From Salvator merianae (Eukaryota; Chordata; Lepidosauria; Squamata; Teiidae), in the NCBI GenBank assembly GCA_003586115.2, contig QVOM02000001.1, forward strand, positions 18,117,291 to 18,181,290: 64,000 nt of DNA. Reading direction: 5' to 3'. The notes under the pieces were generated by a model. The model did not search any database. It saw only the letters and a list, made by a program, of their open reading frames with translations, and had not been told where the DNA came from. The position numbers and the translations under genes were made by a program. How positions within the stretch are numbered: position 1 is the first letter of the stretch; every line of letters begins with the position of its first letter. Positions 60,870-64,000 of the stretch are shown here, in pieces.

Positions 60870-60962
60870 CTGCTAAAAAGTTTATCTTTTTACTGTTGTG
60901 ACCTGCCCTGGTACCTTCGAGTGAAGGGTACGATAAAAATACTACAATAAATAAAATAAGGC
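60870..60962 (+). mobile_element. L2-type LINE 3' terminus
   Basis: TACTGTTGTGACCTGCCCTG, GTACC...GTGAAGGGTACGATAAAAAT then ACAATAAATAAAATAA. It resembles the squamate tail TGTAAGCCGCCCTG...GGGCGGTATAAAT(AAT)n. Confidence 0.65.
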
Positions 60963-61048
60963 TGAGATAAACACAGAAAACAAACTGAAAGCAAAGAAAG
61001 AACAGAGAGATGAAGCAATTTGTCCAAAGCTAAGCTGTACATTGGAAG

Positions 61049-61240
61049 TGGTCGTAGCTCATTAGGTTAGCATGCTGAAAGTCCCAGGTTCAATAGCTAG
61101 GAACTCCCCACCAAAAATTAGTGATAAATCACGCCTGTACTGTTGTCCGGAAAACTGTACAAATATATCCACGAAAGCACAGAAGCTGAGCTCGACTCAA
61201 GGGAGTCTTTAACTTATACTGAAAGCTAATAGTAAGAACT
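61049..61240 (+). repeat. tRNA-derived SINE
   Basis: An A box (GTAGCTCATTAGGTTAGCA) and a B box (AAGTCCCAGGTTCAATAGC) lie at tRNA-like spacing. A body follows: CACGCCTGTACTGTTG, AGAAGCTGAGCTCGACTC. No clover-leaf can be completed, so it is not a working tRNA gene. Confidence 0.7.
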
Positions 61241-61790
61241 AATTGAAGTTCAAAGGGTATTTCACATTATAAGGGTAACTAGTACCAACATTGTTTCAAA
61301 TGACAACTTTGTTTCAGTGTTAAAGGAAGACAGATTATATATTTAAAACAAACAGTATCTTATTTATCTTATCTCAAGTGAGCAATCAAAGAGCAGTACA
61401 ATTACAGTCCAAAATACAAGCATACTATTTTTAGCGCTTAATAGATAGAAAAGATTTATGGAGTTGCAATTCAAAGTTAAATAATTGCAAGGAAGGCAGC
61501 AACAGTAGCCAGCATGTACAGTTGCGATATGGAAAAGTACCAATACACCATTTAGAACTTGAAAATTCCGTATAGTAACCTAAAACTGTCAACATTATGT
61601 TCTCCAATCGTTAAGGACATAACATACTCTTTAGAATGACAACTCAGACACTGGGGTATGGCCCAAACAACTTTTCTAGTTGGAAAGTGTATGAAGATGT
61701 GGAGTTCAAGCCATTCTGGACTTGATCCTGACCCTGCCCAGGAAGCTCTCCTATCTTTAGAGGAACTCATGGCTTTACCTAACAGAACAG

Positions 61791-61820
61791 GTAAAGGTGA
61801 AGGTGAAGGTGAAGGTGAAG
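61791..61820 (+). repeat. (GGTGAA)n short tandem repeat
   Basis: About five units of GGTGAA, the first altered (GGTAAA). It encodes alternating Gly-Glu in one frame. Confidence 0.9.
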
Positions 61821-62324
61821 ATTCCACTGCTTTGAACTCGATTCCAGGTGACTCCATGGGCATGTCTGTATAGAATTCTTGGCAACACTGTTCACCACTG
61901 CCTTCTTTTTAAATATGTTTTGACTTTCTAATCCAGCCCACAGCAGTTATTATCTTCCATCCAAGCACTAACAAGGCCTGGCTCTATTTTATAGCTGCTA
62001 AGATTAGAGGGGATTGTTAAGGGACAGTCTAAACGCTAAACAAGCTAACTATTGCAACACACGGTCCATTGGAAAACAGTCCCAAAATTTTAACAGTCAT
62101 TAGAGTAGACCCTGTAAAGATATGGTATCAACCTTTAAAATTGTATCTGGTTTGAGTTGCATTAGGGACAGTTAAGCATATCAGTCTCCCTCTCCTGCAT
62201 ATGTCTGAACAAGACAAGAACTGAGAGCGGCTTTCTTGGTTATAGTGCCACTTTAGCAGGGTTTTTTTTTGTTTTTTGTTTTGGAGGAAAGCTTGCCAGG
62301 TACCAGCAGTCTTGCAGGTCTTAC

Positions 62325-62394
62325 CTGAAACCCTGATGAGCCAATGGGGAGACAGGGTGCAGAGAATCTGTGTAGTGTGAGTTCATCCATGCTC
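62325..62394 (-). CDS. Candidate upstream coding exon, possibly VDR
   Basis: A 70-nt interval has a strong acceptor on its 5' side (polypyrimidine stretch CCTCTTTGTTTTCCTAG, ending at 62395) and a strong donor (CAG then GTAAGA at 62324-62319). Inside, GAGC precedes ATG at 62390-62388 with A at -3 and G at +4, a good Kozak context. The 22 codons (MDELTLHRFS...GSSGFQ) stay open and finish on a codon boundary. The VDR extension exon (29743) can be read from its first base in the same phase (ITGSSMSQF). Joining the two would add 27 residues before MSQF. Alternatives are a leader exon that happens to be open, an exon of another gene, or chance. I know of no homologue for the peptide. Confidence 0.4.
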
Positions 62395-64000
62395 CTAGGA
62401 AAACAAAGAGGCCACTCCATCAGCTGCTGCGATCAGGTTGCCCCCATCTAAGGATGGTTGGAGTTGGTATGCACCAGTTGGGTACATACGCTCCTTATCG
62501 AAGAAGCTACCTGTGGCTACAGTGATAGAATACAAGAAGATCCTTGCTGAAATCACGATTGGCTTGAAGGAAGAGGTCTGAGCTAACTTTTCCACTTTGA
62601 GGCTTTGAGCTATTTCACTGCTGCCAAGGTCTGAAGTGGGCTGACCTTGAATTGCTTGGTTCTAGGGGTTACAGTAAGCTGGCCTCTGTGTGCCTCATCA
62701 GTCATTCATGACATCTTGCTTCAGCAGTTGTCCAAGGAAGCATTTCCAGCTGGTTATTCCTCAGGTTCCTCAACCCTCTTCCTCTGCTGAACTGTGCCCC
62801 CCTCGGAGGATGTCTTCCGGAGTGCTGGAAACTTAATTTGAATTAAGCCTCTTTCTGCCACTACCAAGATTGTCCTAGCCCAATCATCTGTGTGTGTGTG
62901 CGTGTGTGTGTTGGCAACACTGTTTCACTTCCTGGGTTATGAAGATCATCCTTGACCAAAAGAAGACCCCAACAAAGGTATAAATCCTTCTGCTGTTCCT
63001 GTTCATTTTGTTTTCTTCAGCATTATTCCCCTTTCCTTCACTTGACTTAACTCTTCCTCTTTTCTCCACCCTACTGTTGAAGTATTAAGTAATCAATTTC
63101 TTCTGTAACAAAAAGGGGGGGGGTTGTAGCTTGGCTGGTCACCCCAGTGCACTTTTGAACGTCTGGTTGATATTTGTGTGGTGAATCACTGATATGGCTG
63201 GGCAGCAATTGATGGGAGGCTTGGGCTAGCAGGTCACAGGGAAAGAGTTAATTATATCAAGGGATTCTGTCCGAAAGCACCACCTCTCCCCAACAGCTAA
63301 ACAGATTTCTGCAGACTTTAACTTCTCCCAAAATTCTGTCCTTCCTCCTCCTAGCAACAGGTCCTCATTAGCTGCAAAATCCCCATGGTTTCTATAAAAC
63401 TAGTTGCCTTCAATCTGTTTCTCTGCCTTATCTTAGTCCTTGGAGCTGGAAATTTTTATTTTGTGGGGGGTTGCCATGATTATAGTTAGAATCTCTCTGT
63501 TTGATACAAATTACTGTTTGATTACCTTGAGTACCTTACACTTCGAGTTGCTACTAATATTTGACTAATTCGCCCCATTTTGATATTGTTTCTATTTGCC
63601 ATGTAATAAAGTTATTTCCCTTTTCACACCTAATAAAAGTAAACTTTGTATCAAGTTTGGCCTAGTTATTTCACCCTTCCTGAGGACTGACTGCCAACTG
63701 TGCCAACTGTCAAACCAAACCTCCAGTTTTTTCAAGATCCTGCTTGTGGGAACACTGCTAGATACACGTCAGGAATTGTTCTCGTAACACTAATTACAAT
63801 GTCTCTACCTTATTAAGACTCTTCAAACTGATGAAAACATATTAAAACTCTGCTTCAGGCCATCCTAGTCTGGAAAGACCAATCCTATCTCCCCAGATTC
63901 AGACAGAATGGAGAACTGCATGTCACTGTCATCCATGTACTGGCAATACTCAGCTCCCCAAACCTGGAAGGCTACTCACATCAAGGAGAATTTAGAACTC
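62395..64000. other. Sequence upstream of the candidate exon, nothing recognised
   Basis: A (GT)n-like microsatellite lies at 62889-62912 and a G run at 63114-63123. I see no CpG island, no clear TATA-led promoter and no further exon. In mammals the next gene upstream of VDR is TMEM106C, and I found no part of it here. Confidence 0.6.

Larger units (their letters stand above)
29744..62324 (-). other. VDR: VDR 5' intron or upstream region
   Basis: If the exon at 62325-62394 belongs to VDR, this is one intron of 32.6 kb. If not, it holds the true leader exon and promoter. Repeats are listed separately. I see nothing I can name in 29744-30465, 30660-32935, 33155-34430, 34520-38050, 39120-39585, 40240-41190, 41305-44110, 44500-45890, 45990-47250, 47440-47940, 48410-50935, 51130-51675, 51960-52415, 52500-54464, 55000-56210, 56390-57595, 57900-59715, 59965-60870 and 61245-61790. 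A T run lies at 40587-40602. No CpG island is evident. Confidence 0.6.

Noticed and set aside
61049..61125. Possible functional tRNA gene
   Set aside because: A and B boxes are present but the stems cannot pair into a clover-leaf and a SINE body follows.
1..64000. CRISPR arrays, operons, phage or plasmid features
   Set aside because: None seen. Spliced exons and eukaryotic retroelements show this is a vertebrate nuclear sequence.

Overview
The window looks like nuclear DNA from a squamate reptile, probably a lizard. It is AT-rich, has no operons or long open reading frames, and is dense in decayed repeats typical of squamates: BovB, CR1 and L2-type LINEs, a 5S-rRNA-derived SINE, tRNA-derived SINEs, a Tc1/mariner-like element and many foldback MITEs. 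The species cannot be fixed from this sequence.

One gene is recognised with confidence: the vitamin D receptor (VDR, NR1I1), on the minus strand, with its 5' end to the right. Three exons are well supported. 29665-29743 carries a short N-terminal extension like the one I recall from the long form of chicken VDR. 23874-24024 carries the next in-frame Met codons and the first zinc finger. 16023-16153 carries the second zinc finger. All three obey GT-AG and join in frame, giving 93 residues from the exon-2 Met, or 115 from the upstream Met. A further candidate exon at 62325-62394 has a good acceptor, a good donor, a Kozak-like ATG and 22 open codons in phase with the extension exon. It would lengthen the N-terminus again, but this is a prediction. 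The hinge and ligand-binding exons are not seen and should lie to the left of base 1.

Layout, left to right. 1-16022 is the intron after the second zinc-finger exon, with CR1 pieces at 5640-5930 and 11220-13846. 16154-23873 is the intron that splits the DNA-binding domain, with an L2-type LINE piece near 20100-20830 and a DR0 nuclear-receptor motif 47 bp from the exon. 24025-29664 is the next intron, with a BovB 3' end and a Tc1/mariner-like element. 29744-62324 is a long 5' intron or upstream region with SINEs, an antisense BovB end, several hairpin MITEs and a minisatellite. 62395-64000 is upstream sequence with nothing recognised.

The larger open frames elsewhere lie in repeats or low-complexity DNA, and I do not call them genes. 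I found no new multi-gene system. The most interesting points are the alternative N-termini of VDR and the set of structured, palindromic elements in its introns.
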